DNA of 6,463 nucleotides, taken from NCBI GenBank assembly GCA_021813225.1, contig JAKALH010000169.1:1-6463 (forward strand), in the 5' to 3' direction. The notes beneath the pieces were generated by a model. That model worked only from the letters and a program-made list of their open reading frames with translations, did not search any database and was not told the origin of the DNA. The position numbers and the translations under genes are program-made. Positions within the stretch are counted from its first letter, which is position 1. Each line of letters opens with the position of its first letter. Shown here piece after piece: positions 5,965-6,463 of the stretch. The DNA comes from Chloroflexota bacterium (GTDB lineage Bacteria > Chloroflexota > Anaerolineae > J036 > Brachytrichaceae).

Positions 5965-6463
5965 CTACAGCACAAACGGCGCCGCATCGTACAGGGCCAG
6001 ATCGGTCGGTTCGTCCACGTCCAGGCTGATGGTGCTGGAGCGATACCACTGCGGCATCACACCGCGCGCCGCAGCCTGCGCCGCATGCTTCTGCGCGCTG
6101 TCGATGCCGAAGCAGAAGTCGATGATGTCCGGCGGGTGCAGCAGCAGCGCGTTCGTGCCGCGCTCGTGGCGGTCGGGGGCGATGACGACGCACGGCGTGT
6201 GCGCCGCCAGCGCGGTGATCGCGCGGATATCGTCGCCGTCCAGCCAGCCCAGATCGGCCGGCACCACCAGCAGCGCATCCGCCGCCGCAAAATGGCGGCG
6301 CGCCTCGCGCAGGGATTCGTTCAACCCATCAGCATGTTCGGCGAATGCCAGCGCCCCCCACTCCTCGGCCCAGCGGCTGACATCGGCGTCGCGCGTAATG
6401 ACCGCAACGGTGGAAATCGCCTCGATCTGCCGCAGCGCCTGAATCGTGCGGCGCAGGGTGTCG
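5965..6463 (-). CDS. cofC: CofC/FbiD, 2-phospho-L-lactate (or phosphoenolpyruvate) guanylyltransferase of F420 biosynthesis; N-terminus cut by window edge
   Basis: The frame is open through the right edge, leaving 165 residues plus the stop; roughly the first 40-60 residues, including the N-terminal nucleotide-binding loop, are missing. The TTG at 6324 is internal. CofC activates 2-phospholactate or phosphoenolpyruvate with GTP to give the guanylylated donor that CofD joins to the deazaflavin Fo. Visible signatures, numbered from the window edge, are VVPADLGWL (metal-binding Asp at 70), IAPDRHERGTNALLL (Gly102-Thr103-Asn104), FCFGIDSAQKHAAQA and the closing SLDVDEPTDL. These give a firm family assignment. 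Which of the two substrates is used cannot be told from this fragment. PADLG replaces the more usual PADLP. No cofD/fbiA or other F420 gene is visible; the upstream side is outside the window. It is convergent with a PPOX-type gene that may use F420. Confidence 0.92.
   Translation of the reverse strand, partial: DTLRRTIQALRQIEAISTVAVITRDADVSRWAEEWGALAFAEHADGLNESLREARRHFAAADALLVVPADLGWLDGDDIRAITALAAHTPCVVIAPDRHERGTNALLLHPPDIIDFCFGIDSAQKHAAQAAARGVMPQWYRSSTISLDVDEPTDLALYDAAPFVL

Noticed and set aside
1..6463. A defence, mobile or otherwise new multi-gene system
   Set aside because: All five genes belong to known enzyme families with housekeeping-like context. No transposase, integrase, repeat array, toxin-antitoxin pair or composition shift is visible.

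Overview
This 6.46 kb, GC-rich window holds five protein-coding genes packed almost without gaps. The two outermost genes run off the window edges. I see no RNA genes, mobile elements, CRISPR arrays or long repeats. The longest stretch without a gene is the 110-base divergent spacer at 4727-4836. The organism looks like a free-living, high-GC bacterium, most plausibly a member of the Chloroflexota. The reasons are a very large secreted subtilase with CHRD and PKD modules, a C-terminal tail resembling the 'LPxxMRN' endings I associate with exported Chloroflexota proteins, and coenzyme F420 genes nearby. This assignment is inference, not proof.

Layout. (1) 1-3228, plus strand: the C-terminal 1,075 residues of an extracellular subtilisin-family (S8) protease. 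The catalytic His and Ser and the oxyanion Asn are present, and the catalytic Asp lies upstream of the window. After the peptidase (with a PA insert) come a beta-sandwich, a ThuA/amidotransferase-like alpha/beta domain that appears to be split by an inserted CHRD domain, a PKD domain and a short tail. (2) 3305-4726, minus strand: a complete aldehyde dehydrogenase, convergent with the protease and separated from it by a strong 16-bp hairpin. (3) 4837-5460, plus strand: a MocA/MobA-like nucleotidyltransferase, divergent from the aldehyde dehydrogenase across a short AT-rich spacer with candidate regulatory sites. (4) 5465-5917, plus strand: a PPOX-type split-barrel flavin/F420-binding protein, four bases behind the nucleotidyltransferase and probably in the same transcript. 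(5) 5965-6463, minus strand: the C-terminal part of CofC/FbiD, the guanylyltransferase of coenzyme F420 biosynthesis, convergent with gene 4 and separated from it by a second hairpin.

How the genes fit together. The right half has a cofactor theme: a cofactor-type nucleotidyltransferase, a split-barrel protein that may use F420, and an F420 biosynthesis enzyme. The protease and the aldehyde dehydrogenase have no obvious link to this theme or to each other. I found no convincing new multi-gene system. The points most worth following up are the nested CHRD domain in the protease, the possible leaderless start and inverted repeat in front of the nucleotidyltransferase, and the Fur-box-like palindrome in the divergent spacer.
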